From: Adiantum capillus-veneris
Lineage: Eukaryota > Streptophyta > Polypodiopsida > Polypodiales > Pteridaceae
Direction of reading: 5' to 3'
Assembly (NCBI GenBank): GCA_014529385.2
Contig: CM043967.1
Coordinates: 1,718,501-1,782,500, forward strand
DNA: 64,000 nt
Part shown: piece by piece, positions 43,441 through 55,067 of the stretch
Layout: the number at the start of each line of letters is the position of its first letter
Position numbering within the stretch: position 1 is the first letter of the stretch
Notes under the pieces: generated by a model
What the model was told of the DNA's origin: nothing
The model's database searches: none
The model's input: only the letters and a program-made list of their open reading frames with translations
Program-made: the position numbers and the translations under genes

Positions 43441-44370
43441 CATATTACTGAATTTAAGGCTGATTTGAATGCTACTTTCAAGATGAAAGATTTGGGGCTA
43501 TTGCATCATTACTTGGGCATACAGTTTAAGCAGTGTGATGGTGGTATTGCTTTGTGTCAAAAAAGTTACATAGAGACATTGCTATGTAAGTTTACATTTG
43601 AGGATTGCAAACCTATTGCCACTCCCATGGAAACAAGTTTGAAGTTGAGACTACATGATGCTGGCGATCCTGCTGATGTCACTCTTTACCAAACTGTTGT
43701 TGGCTGCCTCATTTATGTATGCAACATGAGGCCGAATAGTCAGTCTGTAGTCTCACGTCAACAGATTTATACATAGCCCAGGGTCTAAGCATGGGCAGAC
43801 TGCCAAGAGGATTTTCCGCTACCTTAGTGGTACTTTACATCTTGGCTTGTTTTATCCCAAGGGGGAATCATTGCTGTCAGACTTACATACTTTTTCGGAC
43901 TCTGATTGGGACTGTGATTGGGCTGGTTGTTTTGACACATGAGTGTCCACAAGTGGTTTCTGTTTTATGCTTGGCAGTTCATGTATATCATGGTTGAGCA
44001 AGAAGCAACCTACTCTGGCCACTTCGAGTTGTGAGGCTAAGTACATGGAAGTCTTCACAACTACGGTTGAGTGTGTATGGCTCAGACGCCTTATGGCTGA
44101 TTTGGGTGTTGGGCATGACACTCCCAACACTATCTACACTGACAGTCATAGCGTATCCGCAGTTGTGAGGAACCTAGGTTTTCATGCTCGCACAAAGTAC
44201 ATTGAGGTGCATTACCACTATGTTAGTGAGAGGCTCTTAGTAGGAGAGATCAACTTGGCTTATGTGCCAACACAGGACAACCTTGCAGATCTTTTCACAA
44301 AGGCATTGTCTCGTGAGAAGCTCGAAGCTTTCCGCAAAGCTTTGGGCTTACTCCCCTATGTGGACTGATC
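43441..44370 (+). pseudogene. Ty1/copia RT C-terminus and RNase H (5'-truncated)
   Basis: It begins inside RT with FKMKDLGLLHHYLGIQF, the conserved copia motif after the YxDD box. It continues to KPIATPMETSLKL and VVGCLIYVCNMRP. After a frame break near 43,775, RNase H follows: GSSCISWLSKKQPTLATSS, CEAKYMEVFTTTVECVWLR, YTDSHSVSAVVRN, HARTKYIEVHYHYV and LADLFTKALSREK. The end at LLPYVD (44,365) is the normal end of copia pol. Upstream gag, protease and integrase are absent. Confidence 0.88.
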
Positions 44371-44443
44371 ATGTCCTCAAGGCATGGCACTTCCCTTTAC
44401 TCATATGCTAGCTCTTGTTCACCGCATCACTCCAGGGGAGATT

Positions 44444-44663
44444 TGTTACCCATATACATGTGGTAGTGATGTGTGTGAACACACTAGGATCGCTAGGGCA
44501 TTTTTTTTCCTCTTTAGGAGTCTTTTTCCCCGGTGCATTATATATACGTCCATCACTCTAGGGCTATCTATCTTTCCATTGCACACTAAGTAATATACTC
44601 TCAGTTGTGTGCCTTAATCTTCGTTCATCTTCTGTGTGTTTTCCTGCAACCCTAATTCCAACA
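44444..44663 (+). repeat. Copia 3' LTR
   Basis: The purine-rich CCAGGGGAGATT ends at 44,443. The LTR then runs from TGTTACCCATATACATG to CAACCCTAATTCCAACA (TG...CA, 220 bp). A TATA-like ATTATATATACG lies near 44,540. The 5' LTR is missing. Confidence 0.72.
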
Positions 44664-44779
44664 AGAGTAGTAAGTTGTGATTGGATTTTTTGAGAGATTG
44701 ACTAACTCTTGTAGCCTCCATGCACTAGTTGGGTCTACCATTGATATGGTAAGGCTTGGCAACCCGCTCACAATGTGTT

Positions 44780-45090
44780 TGCTTGCTAGTTTTCAGAAGG
44801 AGGAGAGTTTGCTATGAGAGAATGAGGGAAGGGGGTCTTTATTATAGATCCCTAGGGGCCCATCAGGGTTTTGCACATTCATTGGGAATTTGTAAACCCC
44901 GTAGGGACTATCGGGCAAAAGAAAACGCCCGTTGGGCTTTTTATTGGTTGAGAAAGTTACCATTAGGTCATTCTCTCTATGTCTTGCAAATGGAATTCGC
45001 AAAAATTTAACATGTTTTTCATTAAATTTTGTGATTAGAAAAAAAACCATGTGGTTACGTTAATATGAAACCTGTGATGGCTAGACAAAG
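44780..45090 (+). repeat. Dispersed repeat, copy 1 (partner at 59,330)
   Basis: TTATTATAGATCCCTAGGGG with CCCATCAGGG, and further on GTGATTAGAAAAAAAACCA with TGTGGTTACGTTAATATGAA, match 59,370-59,620 in the same order and orientation with many differences. It includes a TATA-like TTTATTATAG. Confidence 0.6.
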
Positions 45091-46049
45091 TTGTGGAAAT
45101 ATTACAATTAAAGATATATGTTCAAGAATAGAACATGGATGAGGGACTCTCGGGAAGTTTTTCCTTGCATAACTTCAATTGATGTTTAAGCTATGGTGTT
45201 GTTATTGCTTTCCTCCCCCATGAGGACTCTGCCTAGGGATAAGCCAAGGTTATTAGGGAGAGTGGTCCTACACTCTTGGAGAAACCATGAGACTTGAAGA
45301 GAAGGAAAAAAGTCTTTTTTTTTTGAGAAGCCCCAAGTTTGGCTCAAGGGGGTGGCTGCTAGGGTATTCCCATCTTGTCTCTAGTATAAGGCTTGCATAA
45401 ATTGAGTAGACCATGTTGGGTATAGGCTATGGCCTATGACCCTTGGGAGGACCCTACCTAGTTGCACATTTGTTGTGCATCCATATGTATCGTTTCATTC
45501 TACTTGGAGCTTATGTGGCACTTGGTCATTCAACAACCATATGTATTCTATGTGGAATAGATGCTTTTCATTGGTAAAGTCCAGGCATCCCTACATAGAG
45601 GGGTCAATTTCTAAAAGTTTCACCATGATGGCCTTGATATCTCCATCCTTCTATGTTAGCTCAAGATGCTTGGGCACATCTAGAATTGTCTACAAAGAAG
45701 GATCGATTATTAAAGTTTTATCTACCACCATGTAGGAGATATAGATAAACCAGATGAAAAAAGAGGAAATTAAATTACTAGCTCATAGCAAAACTGATGG
45801 CCAGGGATTTCATTCACATCTTCATGTGAAGTGTGAAGTGATAATAACTCATGTTATTAACACTTCTACATTAACACTCCATGTGAGTGTTTATAACAGA
45901 AGTTGTCATATGTTTTTTTTTAATTTCTCATGTTTATCCGTGCCTGGAAAGAACACATTTACAATTTCTTCAATGAGCGATAAAAACTTAAGTTTAAACC
46001 ACAGAAACACATTTACATTTGTAAATCCACCGGCACAAATTGATTTAAG
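45091..46049. other. No gene recognised
   Basis: AT-rich non-coding DNA with a T9 run near 45,315. No domain or clear repeat border is visible. Confidence 0.4.
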
Positions 46050-46520
46050 CTATCACAACACACCATATTTTGTATTGATCACTTTGCACCATGGTCCATC
46101 ATTATAAAAAGACTTTACTTGTGAATCTGGTGTCTAAAATTTGACAGAAACTATCACAACACACCACATACTGTATTGAATCGCTTTGCACCGTGAGTCC
46201 ATCATTAAAAAAACTTAACTTGCAAATCTAGTGGCTAGAAATCAAAATAAGTTATAGGAAAAAAACCACATAGGGCATTGATCGCTTTGCACCATTGTCC
46301 ATTACTATACAAAAAAAATCATTTACTACTCTTGTGTCTAGAATCATCAAAAAATTTGCACAACAAACCACATACTATATTGAATCACTTTGTGCTCGCA
46401 GTCCATCACTATACAGAAACGTCAGTTTGCAAATTTTAAGGCTAGAAATTGATTTAAATTTTGCACAACACACCACATATTGTATTGAAACACTTTGCAC
46501 CATGTTCCATAATGTGAGAG
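46050..46520. repeat. Degenerate minisatellite, about 100-110 bp period
   Basis: The core CACAACACACCACATA, TGTATTGAATCACTTTGCAC and CATGGTCCATCA recurs, starting near 46,053, 46,152, 46,265, 46,359 and 46,465. Units differ at many positions. It lies just beyond the 3' end of the kinase-like segment. Confidence 0.75.
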
Positions 46521-46801
46521 AGTGTATAAGTGAGAGAGATACAATTTAACTCCATGGTCCATGACTATATAAAAAATTCTATTTACAAGTTTGATCTTTT
46601 CAAATCCATCAGATAATTACCCTGAGAAGATCAAACAAGATCACTATCTACAAAACTGAACATAATAAACTAGAATCTAAGCATCATCATGCCACAATCA
46701 GTTTTCTTTCACTTTTGCCAAGGCACATTGTAATGCTCTGAAAAATCTTCACACCAATCACATAGTTCATACAGAAAGCAACTACATAGGTGTCAATGGC
46801 T

Positions 46802-47480
46802 TTATAATACAAACATATAAATTTTTGGGTTGCAAAGCTCGGGGGCCGTCCAAGGGCATAGGGCATGCTCTGTGGAGTCCTTGATGTTGGTTTCGTGCTT
46901 CTCAATGCCCACTCGCAATGCCAATCCCCAATCAATGAAACCCACACGTCGTACACCCTCCTTGGTGAAATTAGTGATGATGTTCCATGCGTGCAAGTCA
47001 CAATTTATAATTCCTTTGCTATGTGCATGTGCCATGGTCTGCACTAGGAAATCCATAAAAGAAGGTTCCCAATTAAGCATATGCTTGCACATCTCTAACC
47101 ATTGTTATGTCGGGGGGTGTCTAGGATCTTCCTTTTGAGCCACCAGTATGTTAGAACATTTGCCTTTAGGTGGTGGAACACACTCTAACACGTCACCAAG
47201 GTCCATTCCATTAAAGCGAGGAAAGATGAGGGACCATGGCTCTTGGTGTGTTTGTGCGATGCACCTTGCAATGCCCCGGTAGAAAAACTACACTCTTGCC
47301 TCTAGAGAGAAATATTGATAGATCTCTGTTGCATCGCCTTTGAATTCCTTGACCACATATTGCATATTTTGGTGGCAACCAAGTGACTCCTTTGATGGTG
47401 CACTCTGACACAACTTTGCCGTAGCATCTTTGCCAAGATTCCTATTACGTTTGCTACCTTCGTGTGTGAGTTAAACATTG
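46802..47480 (-). pseudogene. Protein-kinase-like segment, decayed
   Basis: Read from about 47,390 downward. The N-lobe has MQYVVKEFKGDATEIYQYF, with a VVK lysine in the ATP-anchoring position, and a hinge-like SLIFPRFNGMDLGDVL. The C-lobe has AHSKGIINCDLHAWNIITNF (46,995), a catalytic loop of the form C-D-L-H-x-x-N with no HRD His-Arg pair. It continues with RRVGFIDWGLALR, where DWG replaces the metal-binding DFG, and ALCPWTAPELCNP, an APE-like motif. Stops (TAG at about 47,288, TAA at about 47,107) interrupt it. It follows the methyltransferase domain on the same strand after about 360 bp without coding signal, so it may be a further exon set of the same gene or a neighbour. The role is unknown. 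Confidence 0.72.
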
Positions 47481-47842
47481 ATGGCACACAGGGATATAAA
47501 GCGGGTGTGCACTAAATGCTCGTGTTGCACCTACTTAGAATGACCATAGCTATTTATTTATGGTCAAGAAACAATCAAAATCAGCAGCAGATTCCCAAGG
47601 GAAAAAACAGATACCCAAGGATAAAAAATTAGCAGACACCCTCTTTCACTTCACATGATCTGCGCTACATCATTCAACAATAAAATAGCATTCTTCGCAA
47701 TTATTTGCAAGCAAACAGAACACATTTATTAATTCTTAGACTGTTCAAAGCATGCGATTACAGTGGCTGATCACAAACAACATTTTTTGTAAAATGTGAG
47801 GTATCTTATTGCTAGGCTACAATATGGGATTAGGTGGTGGAT

Positions 47843-50800
47843 CTAGTTCCACAATGTTTGGATGTGGCTCCCAAGAGATGCTACCTTCAGGGAACGCTCA
47901 ACTTCATCTGCTACTCTCTTATCTTGCTGTTGAATCTCTCTCACGTGATGTGCTTGCATTTCCAATACATTGTTCATTCTGTTGGAGATATCTTCATTGC
48001 TCTCCAACACTGTCATCATGCGGCCCATTTGGCTACCCATTAAGGCTAATGCACCGCAATCACCCCCGTATTGAATAACAACGTCGTTCTCATTGGTGTA
48101 TTGTGCAAGAAATTGACAAAGGAACCAATGCCCACGTTCCATACCCCCTACACAAAAACTTTTTGTCAAAAGATTTAGCAACATGAAACATAAAAACTAT
48201 ACTTATAGCCAAAAAGAGACAGATGTTACCTCGCATTGGCGTCTCATCCTCATCTCGTGTCCAATCATCTGCCTATAGAGAATTGTACCAAGCATCATCT
48301 GATCGAATGTCAATGGCCTCTGTAGTCCAAGTTTGCTCTTTTCTCATAGCTGACACCAACAATGTGCGCACGGTTCTATTCTTTGTCTTGCAAACAAGTG
48401 TCTTACACACAACCACATTCAAGTGATCTTCTCTCCATCCAACAACTGATGCCATTTCATGCACCATTCCATAATTATCTGACGTACAAACAACCACAAA
48501 AACACCTCTGTCATCGGCTGTTGCCAATGCAAGACGCGCGAGCTGTCCAAAAATGGAATGTTTTTATCTGGTTCCAATCTGGGACTTCTGTTTCAGACAG
48601 CCTAAACACAGGCACATTTGATGACAGGAAAAGAATAGATGCATTCACCGATGAATCAGTACATGACCCATCTCGCAATGGCATCAGACACTTATCCACC
48701 ACGTGAGGCCTGACATTGCACAATGCATTTTTCAAGTCATCCTCTGCCTTGCCCCATCCGAGATGCAGAATCTGCACACGATCGCCACCGCCAGCTGCAA
48801 AACAAAAACATGAACTTAGCAACAGGCTCTTGAATCATTCTAGGACAACCATGTAACCTAGATAATAAATTACCGATAGAAGGTATTGTAACTAGTGGCA
48901 AGTCCGAGACATGCAATATTTTTGTTTCTAGACTCGTGGCAAAATCTACCACCTCCTTTGCAGACATCTCACTTCTTTCTCCTTGACAAGAAGACCAAAT
49001 TAACAAGTTGAACAATCGAGACTATGATTCTTATGAACAGCAATAGAACGCACGTTTTTCTTTCGTTCTAGCCACTCGTTGAGAGCCAAAAGAGCGAACA
49101 GACTGTTCTATCTGCATAACAAAGCTAAATTGTTTAGTGAAATTGCAATGTCACCATGATGATGGCGCTTGTGAATAGAGTGTTTTCAAATCACACGATA
49201 ATAGTACCTATGAAGTCGTATCAAACCCCTTCCCGTGAGGCAATTGAGCATTAGACTCTACTACTATGGACACTTCTACACCTGCATGTGCTCTTTATTC
49301 TCTTTCTCGCACATCATCATTGTGTGCTTTTTCCTCGCTTATTGGGAAACATCCCTCATCATACTCTAAGAACCAAGGCAAGTCTTCGTAGACTCTTCCC
49401 TTGAAGTTGCGGGCTACTTGCAAAGGGTTGAACACGTGCTCTGGTTTACTGATCTCTAGCATTTTTTGCAAGCTGGAAACACCTCTAATGTTCAACTTAC
49501 GCTTTCACAACCATCTGATACATTTTACAAAATCACAAGCACTTAACATTTCTTTTAAAAGCAACCGAATAAATTGATCTAATTTGCAAAGGCATCTTTT
49601 TCCTGCATCCGCCAATGCTTTGGCCACTTGTGATTGAGTTCCCTTCTTCATTAGAGCCAGCTCATAAGCGAAGCTCTTTCCTCTATGAGTATGCTTGGCA
49701 TCATCGATGAACGAATCAAGGTATAGAGCTCAAATGTATACTTCGGATGCTGCTTTGTACGTTCCCTGCTTCTCTTGCAATTGATGCCCAAAAAACCTCA
49801 ATTTGCAACCACTCCCTAAACACACTTGACTCTCCTAGGTTGTGAAAACATATATCATTACAATTTAACCCCATGCGAAGCCAAATAGGTAGACTATTAA
49901 GGTGATGTTCAAGTGTGTTCACCCGTCCGTGGTATGTCCAAACTCTTAACGTCTGCCTAGTCTGTTGAAGCCATTGCACGGAGAATGCATGTTTTCTTCA
50001 CAGGTAGAAGATCTGCACATGCCAGCCCGTACAATCTTTCCTCTGTTAGCCACTTTGGGTGGCTGGTCCACTCAATTGTTCGCAATGTCCTGCATTGAGA
50101 CCAACAAGGATCAATTCCATACTTTACTGCATGACAGATCAAAACAACATACCTCCACTAATCATCTCCTAACGTTGGATCAACAATGCCCAATGCATGT
50201 TTTGTTATTTTTCTAGACAATGCATCTGTTTCAAAGAATGCCTTTTTGTAATTTTTTTGAAACTCTGAAGGAAGCATCCTATCCTTCTCCACAATGATTT
50301 TTTTCAATGCAAGAGTGTACTTTTCCTGCATGTATTGCATTACTGATAAATAAACTTTGTGAGATGCAATATCTAACATAAACTTGTGCAAAAAAACCAC
50401 AGTGGCACTCACGAGATGTAGTAGTTGCGACATTAGAGCCGCAGACACATAATACCATGCTTTTCTCCCTACTTTCTTGTCAATGTCTGCCTGCATCCAA
50501 CTGTAGCCAACACAAGACAATTTCTCCATGATTGCCTCCTTTAAGGCAAGCCCCATTGCTCGCACCATCCATAACATATCAGTGTAAGATGTTGCCACAA
50601 ATCTCGTCTCATTCAATCTACATTAGATCGACACACATAGGATGACAATATTATTTGATTATAAAGTCAGCACTTGATGCAAACCTGCCTCAAGGTACTC
50701 ACTTGTTTATACGCATCACTATGCTTAGTATGTCAGCCTCATTTGTAGAGTCTACCTCACAAGCTCGACACGAACCCTTGGATGCAACTTGACGTCTTTC

Positions 50801-51955
50801 TCATAGGCTATGCCTGCAATCACAAGGTAGTTTACTTCCTAATTAATCCCAAAACACACATTCAAGTTAGCCACATAGAGAACCAAACTTAATCTATTTA
50901 AGAACTTCCATCCAAGTGGCCAACCTATGGTTCCCATCCCATGTATATAATATTTTTCCACAAAGGTCACCCCAACATGTGCCTTTGATTTTAGCCTCAA
51001 ACTCTTCATTGACCATTCACCGCATCCCATGTTTGAATGATTGCGTCGTCCACATCCACACTAGGATGGCTTGGTGCCTCGATAGAGCATATGAAGGATC
51101 CCTTGGGCTCATAATATTCCTCCAAAAAAAAGGTATCTGCTAGTGGTTGAAGACTCTTGGAATCCTAGCTTACTTGTCTTGCTTTTTCAAGTTTCAACAA
51201 TTGGCAAAGAGGGACCGTGGCAACAAAGTTTCATGCTATACTTGCAATAACCAAATTATGTCCAAAACCTTACTCTTCATCAGTCGTTCCATAATTTCAA
51301 TACAAAGATCAATGCCACACCTTCAAATTCCCAAGATGCTTGGACAACATATCCTGTTGTACAATGACATCCTTGTTAATGGGAAATTTCCCACCGGCAC
51401 TGGCCCCTGCTGCCATGTAAGCCTTTATCTCCTTGTCATCGATATCCTCATCCAAACTGACATCTTTCATAAACCCAAAAGATGTCCCTTCCTGCACTTT
51501 TGTCTTACCCTTTGCAGCCTTCTTAGCTTTTTCCACCATTGAAATAGGTGGAGATGGGACAACACTAACCGGTTGGCTATTAGTGTAGTGACTGACCGTA
51601 GCTCCTAGTGAAATTTGTGTTGGTTCTGTCCTTGCAGTCTTGATGACCCCCTATTTAAAATAATACAAAGTTGAGATCATACAACAAGTCAACTCATTCT
51701 AGATGTACACACAACACTCTCCACTTAGAGTATATCGATGACATCATCTCCTCATTCCCAAAAGGTACATGAGGCAAAGGAGCATCCTTCCCTTTATACA
51801 TCAAGCACAACAACGAAAAAGCATCCAGCTGGCATTCTGCTGCCATGAAGCTTGGCCAAATTTGAAGTCTTATCTATTTTTCCAATTCCAATAGCTTCTT
51901 CATTGTAAATAAATTCGACAGTAGCATCAACATCACTTTTCTTGGACATCAGCAT
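47843..51955 (-). pseudogene. ParB-like plus DNA N-methyltransferase-like gene, decayed
   Basis: Putative start MLMSKKSDVDATVEFIYN at 51,955. Around 51,650-51,310 is VIKTARTEPTQISLGATVS, then DVIVQQDMLSKHLGNLK and, one base shifted, GIDLCIEIMERLMKSKV. At 51,130-50,900 comes EAPSHPSVDVDDAIIQTWD, then CGKILYTWDGNHRLATWMEV. The DGNHRLxxW box matches the G-x-x-R core of ParB/sulfiredoxin folds. A 50703-50813 exon joins the next exon (50,617) in phase (MRINK-LNETRF). Helical regions follow. The intron 48795-48873 also joins in phase (IPSI-AGGGDRVQIL). The C-terminal catalytic part has EVPDWNQIKTFHFW, VFVVVCTSDNYGMVHEM and finally GGMERGHWFLCQFLAQYT with NENDVVIQYGGDCGALALMG. The latter resembles motifs X and I, an order typical of beta-class N4/N6 methyltransferases. 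Motif I has lost the usual Asp. Several stops and shifts make it non-functional. Confidence 0.68.
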
Positions 51956-52169
51956 ATACTAGACAACAATGCAAAGATAGAGAACTCTGCAATTTCAACC
52001 AAAAGAAAAGACCTTGATTATCTCTAGTATATGTTGGGCTCTCTCACTCTCTTCCTTTCTCAAGCCCAACCTTAATGTAGAGCCATTCTCTACAATTAGG
52101 GCCTTCCTGGCATGGCTATTGTTAAACTAAATTGCTATCAATGATTCCTTGATTCCCTGATTCACTATT

Positions 52170-52171
<2 letters not shown>

Positions 52172-52223
<52 letters not shown>
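52172..52223. repeat. (GA)n microsatellite
   Basis: About 26 AG units, in AT-rich DNA upstream of the methyltransferase-like gene. Confidence 0.95.
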
Positions 52224-52227
<4 letters not shown>

Positions 52228-52836
52228 AGACAACCTGATGAGACTGGGAGGAAAGGAAACTTTCAAAATCTAGCAATAGATCATTACCTTAGTATGCAAC
52301 AGTCTTGTTTTACCTTCTCTTTCAACTCTTAAAAACCTTATGGTCATCCCCTATTTATAGGAAATTCTGCAAGCCAAAGATCCTTCTCTCTCTCTCTCCC
52401 TCTTTACAATTAGCTTGCTAGACTTCCTTGACTCCTTCTCTCTCTCCCTCTTTACAAATAGCTTGAAAAATCAAATAATAGCAAATGCCAACATCATTTA
52501 TTATTCTAACTTCTAATTTAAAATTTGTTAGTGAGGAGGCCATGAGCAACACTTGATAGAGCACAATCGAAAGCTAGTTATTAGTGAATAGGAAGTGAAA
52601 GACGGGTAAAAGATTAACCCTGTTCACCAGCAAAAGATCAATCAAGTAAGAGATACAATCAATGTGGACCAGAGACATGGGGGAAAGACAATAGTATTGC
52701 AGCAAGTCCATGAATCTAATTGTGTATTAGCTCATTTGAAAATCAGGTTTGTAGAACATCAAATGTCAATCTAGGATGATAATTAGCAAGCCATGTATGC
52801 TTATAGAGATAGAATGTATTAGTTCAAGTGACATTG

Positions 52837-52837
<1 letters not shown>
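52224..52837. other. No gene recognised
   Basis: There are short CT-rich stretches near 52,385 and 52,437 (TTCTCTCTCTC followed by CCTCTTTACAA, occurring twice). No coding signal. Confidence 0.45.

Positions 52838-52872
<35 letters not shown>
52838..52872. repeat. (GT)n microsatellite
   Basis: About 17 TG units. Confidence 0.95.
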
Positions 52873-52873
<1 letters not shown>

Positions 52874-53135
52874 ACACCTTAGTTAGTAGAGGATCAAAGA
52901 TTGTGCTTGTTTGTGAAGAACTTGAAACAATACAATTGTCCCTTAATTGCTGTCGATTTTAAATTGCAAGACGCACTGAAACTTAACAAAGAAACTCCTA
53001 AGTGAGAGGAGAAGAAGAAGAGACGAGGCTTCCATGTCATAGGAACAATCCGCAGAGAAATTAGAGATCTATCCGAGTTTTGAACTCAAGACCTGTAAGT
53101 TTTGATCCTATCCGGGTTTTGAGCTCAAGGACTAG

Positions 53136-53136
<1 letters not shown>

Positions 53137-53222
<86 letters not shown>
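53137..53222. repeat. Compound (GT)n(GA)n microsatellite
   Basis: About 22 TG units pass directly into about 20 GA units. Confidence 0.95.
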
Positions 53223-53225
<3 letters not shown>

Positions 53226-53460
53226 CACCAATGTGGCCGAGCTTGGACTAGATTAAAGGGGAAGTTGAGGGACAAGAGGATCATGCTCAAAATATGCTTG
53301 GAGAGCAAGGCAAGATTAGGCTTGAAATGGGTACGATCATGCTCAAAATGGGGGCGTGGTGGAGGAATGTGGGTGCTTACTCTACTTGGCGCATCCGGGC
53401 TTGCACTTTGTCAATTCCTATGATCTGCAGAGCTTTCTCAACATGGAACGTATGCTTGGC

Positions 53461-53624
53461 ATGCGCTGTTTGGTTGAGTGGCTGGGGCGCTAGCGCCTCC
53501 TTTATTTTATGATGAGAACAAAGAGGGAGAGAGCTGTTTGGTTGTGTGGCTGGGGTGCTAGCACCTATTTTATTGCTTGTTGTTCCTCCCTTTGCACGCC
53601 ACTTGGCACCACTTGCAGTCATCC

Positions 53625-53673
<49 letters not shown>

Positions 53674-53793
53674 TTGGTGGCCTTGAGGTTGAGTGGCTGG
53701 GGCGCTAGCACCTTTCTTGCTTGTTGTTCCTCCCTCCGCACACCATTTGGCTCCTCCCTCCAAATGCCATGTGAAGCCGGCGAGGGTCATCCA

Positions 53794-53828
<35 letters not shown>
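53461..53828. repeat. Tandem units with palindromic heads and (GA)n ends
   Basis: GTTGAGTGGCTGGGGCGCTA recurs with variants near 53,473, 53,540 and 53,690. The latter two are followed by TTGCTTGTTGTTCCTCCCT and end in (GA)n at 53,627-53,670 and 53,797-53,828. The first two heads contain perfect 12-bp palindromes GGCGCTAGCGCC and GGTGCTAGCACC. Confidence 0.8.
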
Positions 53829-53829
<1 letters not shown>

Positions 53830-53923
53830 TGGCTTGTAGCTCGTAGCTCGTAGCCTCGTAGCGTCGTGTAGGAGTTGTAGCCTCGTGCATGATTTCCTCT
53901 ATAACATTAAGGCATGCTAATTA

Positions 53924-54313
53924 CCCAAAATACCCCTCAAATTTCAAAAATTGCCAAAATATTCTTGTATCTATTTTGGTTGGATTGGTCAAGATTTTTG
54001 AATCTTCAATCGTTTTTGACAATCGAGATCCATTTTTTTGAGTGCTCAACATGTAATTTGTCACTAGTTACTATCGCAGAAAAGGCAATTTATCTCCAAA
54101 GAGTACATAACCAACTCAAATGGTAGTTTTAGCATCTTGTACAAAAGACAATCACTCTTCTTGTGAAGACCTACAAAAGAATTTATGTTTGGAGAAATTT
54201 TCTCTTACACCGAGGGGTATTTTGAGAATTTTAGAAAAATTGTAGGGCATTTTGGGAATATATGTCAAAATATTGGGGGTATTTCTCTAATTTTTGAAAT
54301 TTGAGGGGTATTA
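53924..54313. repeat. Foldback / MITE-like inverted repeat
   Basis: TACCCCTCAAATTTCAAAAA (with two more bases, 22 in all) at 53,931 is exactly inverted at about 54,291-54,312. Related GGGGTATTTTG units lie at 54,214-54,250 and GAGGGGTACTTTGG lies at about 54,335. No coding sequence is inside. Confidence 0.65.
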
Positions 54314-54565
54314 TGGGAATTTCCACAAATTAGAGGGGTACTTTGGCAAGTTTCCCTTAAGGTTATTTATCCACAATTTTGAGAGGATAGAATAGGAAAT
54401 CATGGCCAAAATCTAGATTTGTATCATCATCCAAAGGGATGTTCGATGAGCAGCTGAAAACCAAACCTCATCCAATATGAGTGTCAATTTAATTTGAGGC
54501 TTGTTTCAACAATTTGATAGAATGAAAATAAACATAAAACATATCCTTTGACCTTCCAAACTGTA

Positions 54566-54567
<2 letters not shown>

Positions 54568-54614
<47 letters not shown>
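54568..54614. repeat. (CT)n microsatellite
   Basis: About 23 CT units, between the foldback and the transposase-like gene. Confidence 0.95.
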
Positions 54615-54615
<1 letters not shown>

Positions 54616-55067
54616 TTCATGACCTACTGACATATGGAAATTTATCATATTTTGATTTCATGACTACGGTAATTTCATGACCCCTCATATTTTGTCATCC
54701 CGTGGCCAAGGGAGTTTTGGATCATCAATCAGATAAACTAGAGAGCTTCTGTCACGTGTGTTTTCTGAAAGCCCAGTGAGACGGGACCTATGAACTTGCA
54801 ATTATATCTTGCAAAGCAGATAGTTCTGGGAGTAGTGGTGCATGAAAATGGGGAGCAACTGAATAGTATGAGCTGCTCTTTGTGCTAGAGGAGATGCGGC
54901 CACTAATTCATACACAAAAGTAAAACTCTCTCATGTCCAATATATGTATCTTTTGTGCTCCCACTATATGTTCTTACTTGCATCTTCGTCGTTTGTAACT
55001 CAGATTCAACCATTAGATGTGAGAAGCTACAACAACACGAATTGGTGTTGGTGCAGAGTCCCAATTG

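Noticed and set aside
46050-46520. Regularly spaced repeats that might suggest a CRISPR array
   Set aside because: Units are over 80 bp, degenerate and contiguous, without constant repeats and unique spacers. This is a plant minisatellite; the same holds for 58,445-59,120.
46802-51955. One continuous ParB-methyltransferase-kinase protein
   Set aside because: About 360 bp without coding signal separates the methyltransferase and kinase parts, and stops occur in both. Fusion cannot be shown, so they are listed separately.
47843-51955. Bacterial contamination as the source of the ParB/methyltransferase signal
   Set aside because: At least two introns with plant-like borders join exons in phase, and the flanks are plant repeats.
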